Source of the DNA: Arabidopsis thaliana | Taxonomy: Eukaryota > Streptophyta > Magnoliopsida > Brassicales > Brassicaceae | Assembly: GCF_000001735.4 (NCBI RefSeq) | Contig: NC_003075.7 | Coordinates: forward strand, 2,729,001-2,793,000 | Direction: 5' to 3' | Length of the DNA stretch: 64,000 nt | Position numbers and translations under genes: made by a program | In this document: in pieces, positions 44,524 through 56,707 of the stretch | How positions within the stretch are numbered: position 1 is the stretch's first letter | Layout of the letters: each line of letters starts with the position of its first letter | The notes under the pieces: generated by a model | Told to the model about the DNA's origin: nothing | Databases searched by the model: none | Seen by the model: the letters and a program-made list of their open reading frames with translations, nothing else

Positions 44524-45065
44524 AAATCAGGATAGTTAGCAGATAACGCATTATCGAGATAATATCGTTAGTAAAATATGGATGGAGTTTGATGAATGGA
44601 TGAAATGACATGGAGTACAAACCAACTTAATATGTTAATAATATATTTGACGATATAAACAAATTTTCATGTATTGAACCAATGTTTAGATTTCAAAGAC
44701 ATATATATATATATGCGAAGACGATAACATTATTATTAAAAAGTAACAAAATATTTAGCATGAAGAGCAAAAAAGTTGACTTGCGACTGAATAATCATGT
44801 AGAAAAAATACATGCATCAAAATAGTTAGCAGATAACGTATTATCAGGATAATATTGTTAGCAAAATATGGATGAGGTTTTGATATATGGATGAAAAAAC
44901 TTAGGGTACAAACCTATTTAACCTGTTAATAATATAGTTGACGATATAAACAAATTACCAGCTATTGAACCAACGATTTGATTTCAAAGATTTTATAATT
45001 ATGGAAAGATGATAACATTATTATTAAAAGGTAACAACATATTTAACGTCAAGAGCAAATATGAT
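44524..45065. repeat. Tandem duplication, unit about 295 bp
   Basis: The block beginning AGTTAGCAGATAACGCATTA at about 44536 recurs at about 44824 as AGTTAGCAGATAACGTATTA. The two copies stay alignable through GTTAATAATATA(T/G)TTGACG, AAACAAATT and GATAACATTATTATTAAAA. No coding frame is seen. It may be a transposon remnant, which I cannot name. Confidence 0.75.
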
Positions 45066-45078
45066 ATAGGGGTATAAG

Positions 45079-46129
45079 AGTATTTTCATGATGGAGAGAA
45101 AAGGCTCAACAGTAGCTTTTTCTGACACTTAATTTTGTAATCTTCTATGTATACAGAGTGATAATACCCAAAAATAAATCAAAACAGATTAAAAACTAAG
45201 ATTTGCTTCTTAGCTAAGAGTTTATTATGAGTGACAAAAACAGTTATGTGTCATGTTCCAAAATTTTAATTTTAATAATTTTTAAGATGCAATTGGTTCT
45301 TAACCATTGGAGATGGTCTAAGTCATTTGGATTTAAATTATATATCTTTTAAAATAAAGTATCATTAAAACAAAAAAAAATAAAAAATAATGTTTAATTT
45401 CACTGAACAAATTAGATGGTATGACAGGTGTGAGTCGATATTAATACGAAACAGTATACAACGGGTGAAATCTTAGATATGACAATCAAAATACAATTAT
45501 ATCATCTTAAACACAAAATTAACAAAACAATGAAATGTATGTTATTGTTGAAATGTATGTAGATATAATCTAGATTTTAAATTAATGAAATGTATGTTAT
45601 TGTTCCTATATTTTTAAATGATAAAATTCAAACATAGTAATTGTATACTTAATAATATACATATATAAGACTTGTTTTTTTTTTATAGATATTTGATGTT
45701 TATTTGAGAAAAGAAAACATTGAGTAGCTAAAATTCTTCTTTAAACTTGTTATCATTCAAACGTCATTACAAGAACACATAGCTCTGTTTTTCTTCTTAC
45801 ACACACTCATAGAGAAAGCAACAAACATTCTCTGTTACACCCACACGCCTACACCTTACCTACTACAAGACATCACCTTTTGTAGACAAGCTTCCTACTC
45901 CATGATTTAAGGAAAAAGCAAAAGATACTAAAAAGTACTTAGTTAACCAAACCTCTAGTTGTAGTTTCTAGTTAGTTTCCCCAATTCCTTCTGTTTGGTT
46001 TTAACAACAAAAAGACATCACTCAACAGTTGTACATTTAGAAAATACAAACCAAAAAATCTATTTTTAATCTACTAAACAAATTAATTTTTCATTTAAAT
46101 ATATATATATATATATGGTTCTATGGTGT
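45079..46129. other. AT-rich intergenic DNA
   Basis: No gene or clear repeat is seen. A duplicated ATGAAATGTATGTTATTGTT pair occurs near 45530 and 45585, and TA runs occur near 46100. Confidence 0.4.
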
Positions 46130-46620
46130 ACCTCAGGCTAAAATCTAGTTTCTAACTACATAACAAGAAACAATTGTTTGTACTTTAAATCTACCACACT
46201 ATAACATTTTATTATGGGATTTTAGAATAATTCAAGTGATACAATTTGTTATAAAATTAATGTTTTCGATATCAATCTTGTATTCTTTGCTTGGATAATT
46301 AATATTCAATATAATATAATAGCAGATTAGTGTCACTAGTGCAAAATTTGGCCATGTGATGCAATTCCATGTAGAATAGACATGTTGGTAAAATAGTTTT
46401 TGTCGACTCATTGTCAATTACTGACAATATTGTGTATCCGTCATATACTAAATCTTCAATTGACCAAACAAAATCTTGATCACCACATACATCAAATATA
46501 ACTTCATCTTCATTTCTCCAAAAATTATTGTTAACTAATTCTCCAAGTAATTGTAAATATATAGGAGATGTACTTTATGTTATTTTCGCAACAAGTAAAC
46601 TCCCCACCAAAAAGAGGATG
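46130..46620 (-). repeat. Inverted copy of the region upstream of EDA35
   Basis: On the minus strand this matches 27350-27870, including the TTGGTGGGGAGTTT start, the GACATGTTGGTAAA...GCAATTCCATGTAGAAT block and the CCACACTATAACATTTTATT block. A broken coding-like stretch reads EVIFDVCGDQDFVWSIEDLV here, against AIILDVCCNQDFVWLIEDLV in the other copy. The protein family is not recognised. Confidence 0.75.
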
Positions 46621-47524
46621 AAGATGTTTTCCAAACCTGTTTTGTGCAATCCAACCTTACGTGCTTCCTTTCTTTGGATCAACGGTGAAGTTGGGAAGAA
46701 GGGAGTCGATGCTTTCACCGAGACAGACATCAAGGGACTCACATAGACGAGCCTGCGAGCTTGAGATATCTTATAGAAAATCTGTCTTATGACATTTGCA
46801 AATGTATCAAGTTAGCAAACACTCTGCCAAAGGATTACTATTGAGGCATGAGCGGCTTTCGGTTTAGTATGGCTTATGTATGGCTGGCTTTTCTAGTATT
46901 TGATGAATGTTTGGAATTGTTTTAATGGTTTTTAGATTATTGTTTTCGGTTTATGCATTTTGAATTATTGTGTGCAAATTTTCCTATAGTTTTTGGATTA
47001 TTGTTTTCAGTTTATGGATTTTGATTTATGTTTTTTAGAATTTATATTAGATAAAATTTGTTAAAAAAAAAGAGACATAGATAACTTTAAAGTCTACAAC
47101 TAGAGACAAAAAAAAAAATAAGAAATCCACAGAGACAAAGGAAATTGATGAAGTGCTACGGGGCTGTTAAACGGGGTTCTCACTGGGATTTGTATCCTTG
47201 TTGGCACTATATGTAACCTACAACTTGAGGCCATAGCTTCTCGGCGTTAAGGCATGAAAAACGAATAGAGGCAGATGGAATGGTGGTAGCGTGAAGAGCA
47301 AGCAAGTGGACTTGTATCTTTTTGAGTGCATTTTCTTTATTTACCCTATTACTACTACTTGACATTCCTTTGATGATATCTTTTCGTTTCAGTTTTATGA
47401 AAATTATAGTTTTTAACAATGTTTGATATTTGTTAAAATCTTCTATATAATGAAAAAATAGTATTTTTCAATAAAACATTTTTTATATAGTTAGTTAATT
47501 ACATTATATGTGATGGTCCAACAT

Positions 47525-48172
47525 TAGGATCTAAACCGTTGCAGAACAACAAATGAACACAACACTTATTGATGTAGGCAAAACTACGAAAACACAAAAA
47601 AATCTTTGTTTAGCCTTCAGATACCCAAGAATCTAACTCTTCTTGCTTCGCTGAGAACTCTCAAGTACGTCTGCTTCGACCAAAAGCTCAAGCAACTTCA
47701 TCAGAACTCTGATCCTCTTTCTGAAACTCTTCTTCCGCTATCTTAAGAACCTGAAGCCAACCACTACCAGGACATCACGTCAAGATAATCATAAGGAACA
47801 GCTGTTTTCAAACCAGGAAGCACACTGAGACGGCTCTCACCAATCCTCAATTCCAATTCCTCACATTCTCCATGAATCTTCTCAAGTTCTTTCCATGTAT
47901 ACATCAATGGCAAAGTAGAACCACACCAAGTATTGATTTCTATTAGCTTAACCCTTCTCTCCTTCGTCACTTAAACATCAAAAGTGTAACTCTCTGATTC
48001 AAATTCAAACCTAATCTTATCATCAAAGAACTCTTCTACCAACCCCTTGAGCAACTCCTTCTCATTGAGAAGAACAGGGTAAAATGTAGTTACCTCACGC
48101 TGGCAAATCCCAACAAGCTCGTTAGATTTCACAAAGCATCTAAATTCCATCTCAGCCTTCAACGAAGGGTAC
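47525..48172 (-). pseudogene. Truncated inverted EDA35 pseudogene
   Basis: The minus strand carries the 3' half of EDA35 from WYPSLKAEMEFRCFVKS to the DDQSSDEVA-like end, plus ~110 bp of 3' flank. Two breaks are visible. A TAT codon of the DVYVTKE block has become TAA at about 47970. A small shift after PYDYLDV near 47775 puts a stop into the tail. The 5' half is missing: the similarity stops at about 48172, where a 28-bp tandem repeat begins. It is one of several inverted EDA35-region pieces within the F-box array. Confidence 0.9.
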
Positions 48173-48177
48173 CAGAA

Positions 48178-48233
48178 GCCAAAGATTTTCTATTCCAAAA
48201 TGTAAGCCAAAGATTTTCTATTCCAAAATGTAA
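48178..48233. repeat. Perfect 28-bp tandem duplication
   Basis: Two adjacent identical 28-bp units, each beginning GCCAAAGATTTTCTATTCCA, sit exactly at the broken 5' end of the EDA35 pseudogene. This suggests a repair or slippage event at the duplication breakpoint. Confidence 0.9.
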
Positions 48234-48902
48234 GAGCAATGGATTAACAGTGGCAAACCAAAAAAAAAAAAGAGAACACTTTGTCTTGTTTAAATCAGGA
48301 CCATGTAGAAACAAAAAAAACATTCAAATCCATAAGTTGAGGAGAACACTTCATCAACAAAACTACTTAGATCAGCCCTCTCCTCATTAACGTACCAAAA
48401 ATAGTGATTTTGCAACAACTCTGCTGGAAACATTGTCATCTTCTCGAACACGCAACTTGAAGATCCTAAGCGGTTAATGGAGCTTTGTTCAGCCTAGATT
48501 TCCTTGGAAAGACGCAAGGGTGGTGATATTTTGGGGAAGATTGAGAGGTTTAAGGCAGTCTTTAAACTTGGTCCTCTCTCACACTCATATGCTGTCAAAG
48601 TCTTATTTTCTGTGTATAAAATTCTACAATCTTTTTTTGACTATTGTGTGCATATATATCATTATCATCTCTAGTTCATTTAAATATGTATGGTCAAATG
48701 TTGCTCCCTTGGTTTTAAAGGTCTGATATAAAATATTACATAGAAAGCCCACTTAGGTTCATGGAGAATCCAACATAAATTTGTAAGAATAGGTGAAAAA
48801 AATATATGATCTAAATGAGAATTACAAACAAACGAACTGAATCTAGCAGTACCTCTCATGAACTAAATGGGGGCGTCTCAAAACTTTAATCCACTCAAAA
48901 CA

Positions 48903-49801
48903 TCACTTCACTATATCACCTACAATGTTAATGTTTAAACACTGGTGTAACCCGAGGTTTTTCAGGTGAGGACAACCTTCAAGAATGGCGTTCAAGCCCG
49001 TCTCGGATAATCCGTTCCTGAAAAGCTGGAGGTGGCGAAGACCGGGCATTGTTTCAGCGATTGCTAGAGCAACCTTATCACAACACTTAACATCACCCGT
49101 ACAGTTTAGCTTTAATGTCCTCAGATTTGGACAAGACTGGCCTACAACTTTTAACTCTTGTTCTCTGATTGATGACTTGTATGTAATATCAAGTTCTTCA
49201 AGCAATGGGAGCTTCATCGCTGCTTCGACAACTCCCCTGCTCAATACTGGAGCACAGTCAACAACTCCAAGCCGTCTCAGATTACTTGATCTACAATATA
49301 GAGAATTATAACATGATCAATAAGACTTGTTCTCGAGTTACTCGCAGAATATATACCGATAAACATTATTGAATACTATGTAAACATTAAACATATCAGA
49401 ATTCATACAAAATTTGCGTGTTTGTGAGTTTTAGGGTTTAGAAAGAACCTGTCGGCAATGTAATTGAGGAACGAAGTGTTCACCAAGTAATCAATGTTGA
49501 TCTCAAGCAAGCCTCCCTGGCTGAGATCAACGGCGCGACAGCACAGGGGCTCGATAACGTAAAACAATTCTACCGAGTTTACCAAGTTTTCCTTGATTCT
49601 GATGTCGATTTTACGCCACATCGATGGGTCTTGACAGACGCGTCGCCACGATTTGCACACTCTCTGAGCGTTTTGAAGTATCTCAATCGCACCGAGTCGG
49701 AGCAGGATCGATGACGTCAGTTCCGGCGGTAGCTCCGCCCAGTTTCTATACTCTCCGTTCTTCATAGCCTGAGGGAAAGGGGAAGAAGACGACGAAGACA
49801 T
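48903..49801 (-). CDS. F-box/LRR protein, array member shortened by an early stop
   Basis: Exons 49801-49449 and 49290-48903 join in frame to 246 aa. The F-box (NWAELPPELTSSILLRLGAI...WRRVCQDPSMWRK) and LRRs (LLEELDITYKSSIREQELKV, LRTLKLNCTG, LRHLQLFRNGLSETGLNAIL) are present. The reading frame ends TGA (48903-48905) just after NINIVGDIVK, where relatives read EKRCFERIKDLRRP. The sequence beyond the stop still encodes CFEWIKVLRRPHL in frame, so a single nonsense change removed the tail. The acceptor is TAG rather than the CAG seen in paralogues. It may still give an F-box protein or be an early pseudogene. Confidence 0.7.
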
Positions 49802-50298
49802 TCTAAAGGATACAATTGCCGTATCCGTCTCTGTTTTACAATTTAGTTCCTCACGGTAAAACTTATTTTATACGAAACTAATTTGGGCCAAGCATACTGA
49901 AATAATGTATTGGGCCTAGGCCCACAATACTGTTTAGACCTCAGAAGATTAACAATCTGAGAATCCATTTGATTGTTTTCTACTCCTAAACCCGGTAGAA
50001 CAAAGGTGAAGAATAATAATGTAGATGAAACAAAACATTCAACACTTTTATTAACAAATTGACTTGTAACTTGCAATGCATATATTCCCAAATACAGTAA
50101 AGAGTAAAATCAATTTCCAAAAGTGCATTCACCAAAAGTAAAGAGTAAAATCAATATCCACTCTTTTTCTTTTGATAATTTGTGAATTTTTACACATTAC
50201 CAAAAGGATTGAACAAAAAAAAAAAATATTACCAAAAGGAAAAGTTATTTACAATCTTATTTCTTTTTATCACCTTATATTCTGTTCTTGTGATAGTC

Positions 50299-50606
50299 CC
50301 GGACCAATGAAATCCGGGGCCCCATTTAAATTACGAAAACAAAATATTTTTGTCTTAAAAACTATAGAGTAAATAGAAAACCAATTTAAACAAAATTTTG
50401 AATTATTTATTTAATTGTATATTAGATTTATAAATATTTTGGATCACACAATTATTTGTGATTTATATGTATAAAACTAACTATTTTCTCTTATTATCAA
50501 AAATTAATATATGCATATTTAACTAAAATAAAATTTTTGTTGGGCCCTTTTAAAATGGGAGCCCCATTGGAATGTTTCATCTTCATGTGTTATGGTCCGG
50601 CTCTAC
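50299..50606. mobile_element. Candidate hAT-like MITE
   Basis: An 8-bp direct repeat TGATAGTC occurs at 50291-50298 and 50607-50614. CCGGACCA at the left edge is matched by TGGTCCGG near the right edge. GGGGCCCCATTT and the inverted-like AAATGGGAGCCCCATT and GGGCCC blocks lie inside. The right end has five extra bases outside the matching inverted repeat, so the exact border is uncertain. Confidence 0.55.
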
Positions 50607-51169
50607 TGATAGTCAATTATACAGTTAGGTGATCACGTAAACAATCATTAAGAGTCTACTAGCTAGTGATTATTGATGATGTTGTGATTTGCATGGGGAC
50701 ACCATACCTTGTGTTTTGGACATTGTTGATATAAAGATCAAATGAAATTGGTGATGAAACACCAAGGGAAAAGTGTTACACGATTATATTCTCTCTATAG
50801 CTACGGGTCTACTCAACATTTTTTTTAAGCTATCAATCGCAAGGCTTTGGATTGATGCTAAAATTAGTGGTTTTCATAAGTAAATTTAATTAATTATAAT
50901 ATTATTACTTTTGATAGTATGTAACTAAACAATCGTGAAAGTAATGTACCAACTAAAAAAAATATAAAGACCCATGACATCGTTCTCGAACGACTTAAAA
51001 TCACGCCCTCAAAACTTCTTAAAAAAGTTCAAAGGAAAGACACTGAAACTACCAAGAAAGGAAACTGAAACTATTCATAAGTCAAACAACAAAGGTGTCA
51101 ATTGTCAAAAACAAAAAACAAAGCAACAACAACAAAGGTATTTCCGCAAGATTCAGAAAGATTCAATAT

Positions 51170-52317
51170 CTAGTACCAATGATAGTCGGTTTCATTAAAT
51201 TGTGACCCAAATGTTGTCACCGCACCATTATCTGAGCCATCATCTGAATCGTCATCTGAGTCATTGGGGCATCTCAAGTCTTTGATCCTCTCAAAACATC
51301 GTTTCTTGAGATCCCCAACAAGGTTGATGTTGAAACACTGGCGTAAATCAAGGTGTTCCAGGTGAGGACAACCATCAAGAATGGCGTTCAAGCCCTTATT
51401 GGTTAGCCCGTTCCCTAAAAGCTGGAGGTGGCGTAGTTCAGGCATGCTTTCTGCAATTGCTTTGGCATTATCATCAAACCCACTATTTGAAAACATGATT
51501 TCAGGGGCTCGGTTTAGCTTCAGTGTCTTCAGATTCGGACAAGACCGGCCTATATCTCTCAGAGACTCTCCTGAAAACAAGCAGTATGAAACCTCAAGGT
51601 ATTCAAGCAACGGTACTTTCGAAACTGCTTTGGCAACTCCCTCATCTGTTATTGGAAAGCACCTTACAAGTCCAAGGCTTTTCAGATTACTTGACCTGCA
51701 AATAATTGTTACTAAAAAAGTCAAAAACATAACCTTATTGAGAACACTTCGTTGACAAAACCACTAAGCAAACCAAGGTGCTTTATCAGAGATTCAGTAG
51801 AAGGATATAGAACAGATAAAAATAAATCTAGTTTAAAAAGAGTGACACAAAATCCTCCAATCACTTATAACTTCAGAATTAGCAATCACTCGAACCCTTG
51901 GATTAGCACCGATCACTCTTAGCCCTATAGTTAGCAAACACTCTAACCCTAGTATTAGCACCGACCAAATTCTCTTTAACATGGAAAGAGAGCTAGGGAG
52001 AAACAGAACCTGTCAGCTATGTACATGATGAGATCATTAGTACCGTAGTACCAAATCTCGATCTCAATCAAACCACCGTGGCTACGATCAACTGCGTGAC
52101 GGCACATTGACTCGAGGTCGTACTTGAAGGCTGCCCTATCATTGCGGTTATCTATGTCGATCTTCCGCCACATCGAGGGGTCTTTGCAGACTCGATGCCA
52201 CGGTTTGCACACTTTTTGAGCGTTTTGAAGTATCTCAATAGCGCCAAGACGAAGTAGAATCGATGACGTCAACTTGGACGGAAGCTCCGCCCAGTTTCTC
52301 AACTTTTTGTCTTTCAT
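51170..52317 (-). CDS. F-box/LRR protein, array member with displaced start
   Basis: Exons 52317-52010 and 51695-51170 join in frame to 277 aa. The F-box is NWAELPSKLTSSILLRLGAI (Pro-Glu of the usual LPPEL changed to SK). The LRR part has LLEYLEVSYCLFSGESLRDI, LKTLKLNRAPE, LRHLQLLGNGLTNKGLNAIL and LEHLDLRQCFNINLVGDL, and the tail is acidic (DDDSDDGSDNG). The paralogous start ATG-GCT-TCT is here ATT-GCT-TCG, so translation must begin at the next in-frame ATG (52315-52317), 17 codons downstream and seven residues before the F-box. It is probably functional but slightly N-truncated. It is the member most like SKIP19 in exon 2. Confidence 0.78.
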
Positions 52318-53294
52318 CAGCGAAGGTAAGGGAGTTGACGACAACGAAGACGACGAAGCAATTTTTTTAGGGTAAATAAAATTGTCAGATCTATGAAATA
52401 AGAAGAAGTGGAAGTTACAAATACAATTTATGCCCTAATTAATCTTCACGAGGGCAAAAGCAATAAATACATTTATTGTCACCCAATGTTGAAGAATAAT
52501 TCAAACACGGTTTGGGGATTTCAATTTCTGTTTTAATTGTAGGACATAATGAGACGATGGGTTTGATGGGTGCAATTACGTTTTTTTCTTCTTCTACAGA
52601 TTCATGTAGTCTCATTCTGAAAAAGTATCAGAGACAATCATTGAAAATCAGAGAATAAAGTACCATTAAGCAAATATGTTTTTGTTCTCTGTTCGACACA
52701 TATGTTATAACAACAATGTAGTATCACACCTATGTTCCATCATCTCTGTTTCTGACACTGATCAAGTCAGCGCCAAATCTCTAAACAACACTCGGACACT
52801 TCCATCAAAACTATCAGGCCTATATCCATAATATATCTATTTGATAGCTGAAAAGTGAAAACTAATGCTAGTTCCAACAGAAACTAAATATTGGGGCACG
52901 AAATTAAGTCAAAGTAAACCAGGTGAGGACAACGTCAAGAATGGCGTTTAAGACTATGATGGTGTCTGTTCCCTAAAAACTCTTGGGTCCAGGCCTGAAA
53001 TTACACTCATCCGTTAAACGTGGTAAATGACCGGCATTATATATGTGAAGCTAAATAAATAGGCTCAATATCAATAAGGAGAATGAAGACCTCTGACATC
53101 TTAAACCTTGTGACTTGCATTGCATGACATACATGTTAAATCTGTTTTCTCAAAAGCTTTACAAAAGCAGAGAGGGACACAGGAGTCAACTTTAACTACT
53201 GACCTAACAAAAGAGAGAACATAAACGCTTTCATTACCAGTTGCCACTGATACTGTCTTGCATTCTTCAAAGTGATCAGATAACGTACCCTTAT

Positions 53295-53681
53295 TTAGTC
53301 ATAATAAGGGTTATATACATCGCTATCATCTGAGTAAAAGTCGTAGTCGTCTTCTCCTGCTGAATATATATCGGAAGAGGCATCAAAAGGGGAATCAGCG
53401 GTTGAGTCATCAGGGCGTCTCAAATCTCTGATCCTCTCAGAACAGCGCTTCTCGAGATCCCCGAGAAGGTTAATGTTGAAGCAGCGGCGTAAATCAAGAT
53501 GTACCAAGTGAACACAGTTGTCAAGAATGGCTTCCAATCTTAAGTTGGTCAGTCCGTTCCCAAAAAGCTTGAGGTGTCGTAATTCGGGCATGGTTTCAGC
53601 AATTGCTAGAGGTTCATCATCGTATCTCCATAGCTTGAATCTCGGATTCCGCTGCCTCGACCTGTGTGGAGCCATTTCCAT
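53295..53681 (-). pseudogene. F-box/LRR relic, last half of the LRR exon only
   Basis: The minus strand reads LAIAETMPELRHLKLFGNGL, LVHLDLRRCFNINLLGDLEK and RIRDLRRPDDSTADS, followed by an Asp/Ser/Tyr-rich tail. This is the C-terminal part of the array family. No F-box exon or first LRRs are found upstream; the frame starts at a chance ATG (53681). A second scrap of ~60 bp of the same exon lies at about 52915-52980. It is the outermost remnant of the array. Confidence 0.8.
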
Positions 53682-56276
53682 TTTTAATACTTGTAAAGAT
53701 AGATTTCCTTTAGCCAAACTACTCTACATTGCTCTAAACCGCTGTGCAGGTAACGAAGTCACGGGGATGCATAAATTTGCGTATTCGTAGGATATGTTTC
53801 ACCAATAACCAATTTTGGACGAATTTAAGACAACAGATTTCCTTTGTTTAAAATCAACATAAATACTTATATTCAGTACATCTACAACTAGGTTTACGGA
53901 AACAAAAAACAAAATCGCAATTAGTTTGTGATCAACTAAATTTTATATTAATAGCTAAATTTTCAATACACAATAGCTTTGTATTTTATATAATTAATTA
54001 ATGTACATCTATTTCTCACATCAAGTTACCATAAATTATAGAAACTATTATGAGAATGTTGCACATTTAGGCACATTCAACATGATAGTGACTTCTCCAA
54101 TTGTATACCCTGTTTATTGATGCTGATTTCCCCAAAAATATCCAAATCAAAGTTTACTGTTAGATATGTTTCTCTGGATACAATAATGTGGAATTATGAA
54201 CGATTCGTATTAAAAAAAATACATCATAAATGGCGAAATAAAGCTATACTTGGATTCAAATTAAACAAACAATACTTTCAATCAGTACATCTACTAATTG
54301 CAATAAAAAACATAATTTGAAAAACCAAATATAATTACACAACTTGGATTAGAACTACTAGTCCTGTTAAAACAACATCTCCATTTGGATGTGAAGTTCT
54401 GGATAGAGTAACAGGTAGGCACATATCTCCTCCCAACCTTGCTTCCATTTGATGTTGTCAAGATTTTTGAAATTTGCTTATCAACTTTCGGAAGTACTGG
54501 ACCTGAATGTGCTTGTGACTTCTTCTGACGCGCATTGAACCAACGAGTTAACATAGACCTAATAAATCTTATCAATTCCATAATATTGCTAGTCATCAGA
54601 TTGAAACGCTGACCAGGAAAATATAGCCTTGTCCATTGAGTCAACCCTATGTCATGTAGATACTTTATGCAAAGGGGGTTAATGGCATTAATCTGACCAT
54701 CAATTGTTTTAAACTTTCCACTTGTAAACTCATATCCAACGTTTTTCACTAGCTGCGTCAATCCTTTGTTCTTGAACTTGGTTGGACATTGCTACATAGG
54801 TGAATAATACATGCACCATGCATGATGAGCGAGCGGAAATACCTTCTTTATACCTACTTTTATCGATTTGTGCCTATCTAATAATATAGTCAGTGTTGTT
54901 GTCGGCTATTATCCGCTCCAACTTTGTAAAGAACCAAGTCCATGCATCATCATTCTCGCTATCCACCACAGCAAATGCTAGTGGATACACTTGGAAGTTT
55001 GCATCTTGACCACTTGTTGTGAGTAAAATGCCCTTGTGCTTTCCTTTCAAATGTGATCCATCCACAACCAATACCCTTCTCAAATGCTTAAAACCTTGTA
55101 TTGAAGCCCCAAAAGCTAAAAACATATACAAAAACCTCTCTTTCCTTTCATCTTCAATATCTGGTTCTGTTTCTATATGTGTTATAGTTCCCGGATTTGT
55201 TAACTTTAGAAGATGCAAATATTCAGCCAAATTGTCGTAAGACTCTTCATCACTCTCGGCCACATCTGTTAAAGCTGATTCCCTACCTCTCTAACACTTT
55301 GTGTATGACGCAGAAACCCTCAAATCTTCTAGTACAAGTTGCTCAAGATCCAGCGGGACAAGACCATTTGAAGGTTCACTGTATTTTGCCTTAAATACAT
55401 ATGCATTTACCTTTGATGTTGCCTTCTTCATGTATTGCTTCCTAGTCTCTACCAAACATGTGTGTTGAAGATTGGCTTTCTTAATTACATAGTAACCTTT
55501 GCCATTCATTAGAGTCGCCAATATTCTCCAATCACATTTCTCATGTGAGCAACTAAGAACAAAATAATTCCACTTTGTTCTTGTTTGCTTGAAATGAAAC
55601 ACATTCTTTATTGCATATATAGCCAATCCTATTTGGCAATCGTCTTTGCTTGCATACACTTTTCCCTGGTATATCCTTTTACCATCATCATCAATGTCCA
55701 AATCAGATAAGTTATCTACTTCATACTCGATGTCCTCAAACAAAGGTGGGATGTCAAACTCCTCGTCATCCACTTCCTCTAACTTTCTGACCCCCTTCTT
55801 CAGTCCCTGAGAGCTTCCAACTCGACCAACCATCTTATCTTTCATAACATGTTCTTTCTTTTTTGCATGCTCTGTCTTTATCCCTGCTCCAGCCCCATTG
55901 ACATATACAACGTGGTCAAAGACTCTGCTGCCAGTACACAAAACTACTTCATCCGGATTGGTGCCCACAACCTTATTGTAAGACCCGTACCTTACATCTA
56001 AACCTCCCGTTGCCATCAACTCCTCAACATTGGAGCCACCATAATCATCTGCTAAGAAATTTGACCAAAATTCCTTATCATAACCGCCACAGGGCATACT
56101 ATAATCAAGCTTTTCCATCTCTACTTTAATTTCCTCTTTGTCGTTGTCAGCGAAAAAATATTTTTCATCATCAATGCTAATACCTTCGTTCTGAGTATCA
56201 TCCCGGGACGATTTCAGACCACTTTTACTTATTAGTTTTGCTTCTACTTGTTCCAATTCCTCCATGAATTCGTCAT

Positions 56277-56480
56277 CACCAAGAAATCACGTTGTTAGCT
56301 ACTTAATTCGGCGACTGATTATGTAGTCGTAAGTTTTGGCAACTAAATAGTGACGTATTAGCGACTAATTAGTCTATATTATACAATAGTCGCTAATCAG
56401 TCTTGAATGTGAGACTCATTAATTTAGTCGCTAATAGGTCACCAAGTACAGCTACCATTTAGCGACTCATATGTTTTATT
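56277..56480. repeat. Left subterminal repeats of the CACTA element
   Basis: Multiple copies of GCGACTAATTAGT / AGTCGCTAAT motifs occur in both orientations. They are presumed transposase binding sites by analogy with En/Spm. Confidence 0.8.
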
Positions 56481-56707
56481 TGGGCAATTAATTGGGCTTT
56501 CACATGCTTGATTTAGTAACGATCCAGTAAAGTTAGCCCTAAACCCAGACTATATAAACGATTTTACGCCTAACCCTAACCCTAATCCCCCTTCTCTTCA
56601 CTCTCTCACTCTCGACGAACCCTAACCTAACCCTAATCCCCTTTCGATCCTAAACTTCATCAATCCATCTTCAATCTTCTCAATCTCTCGTTTCTTAGCT
56701 TCAAGTG

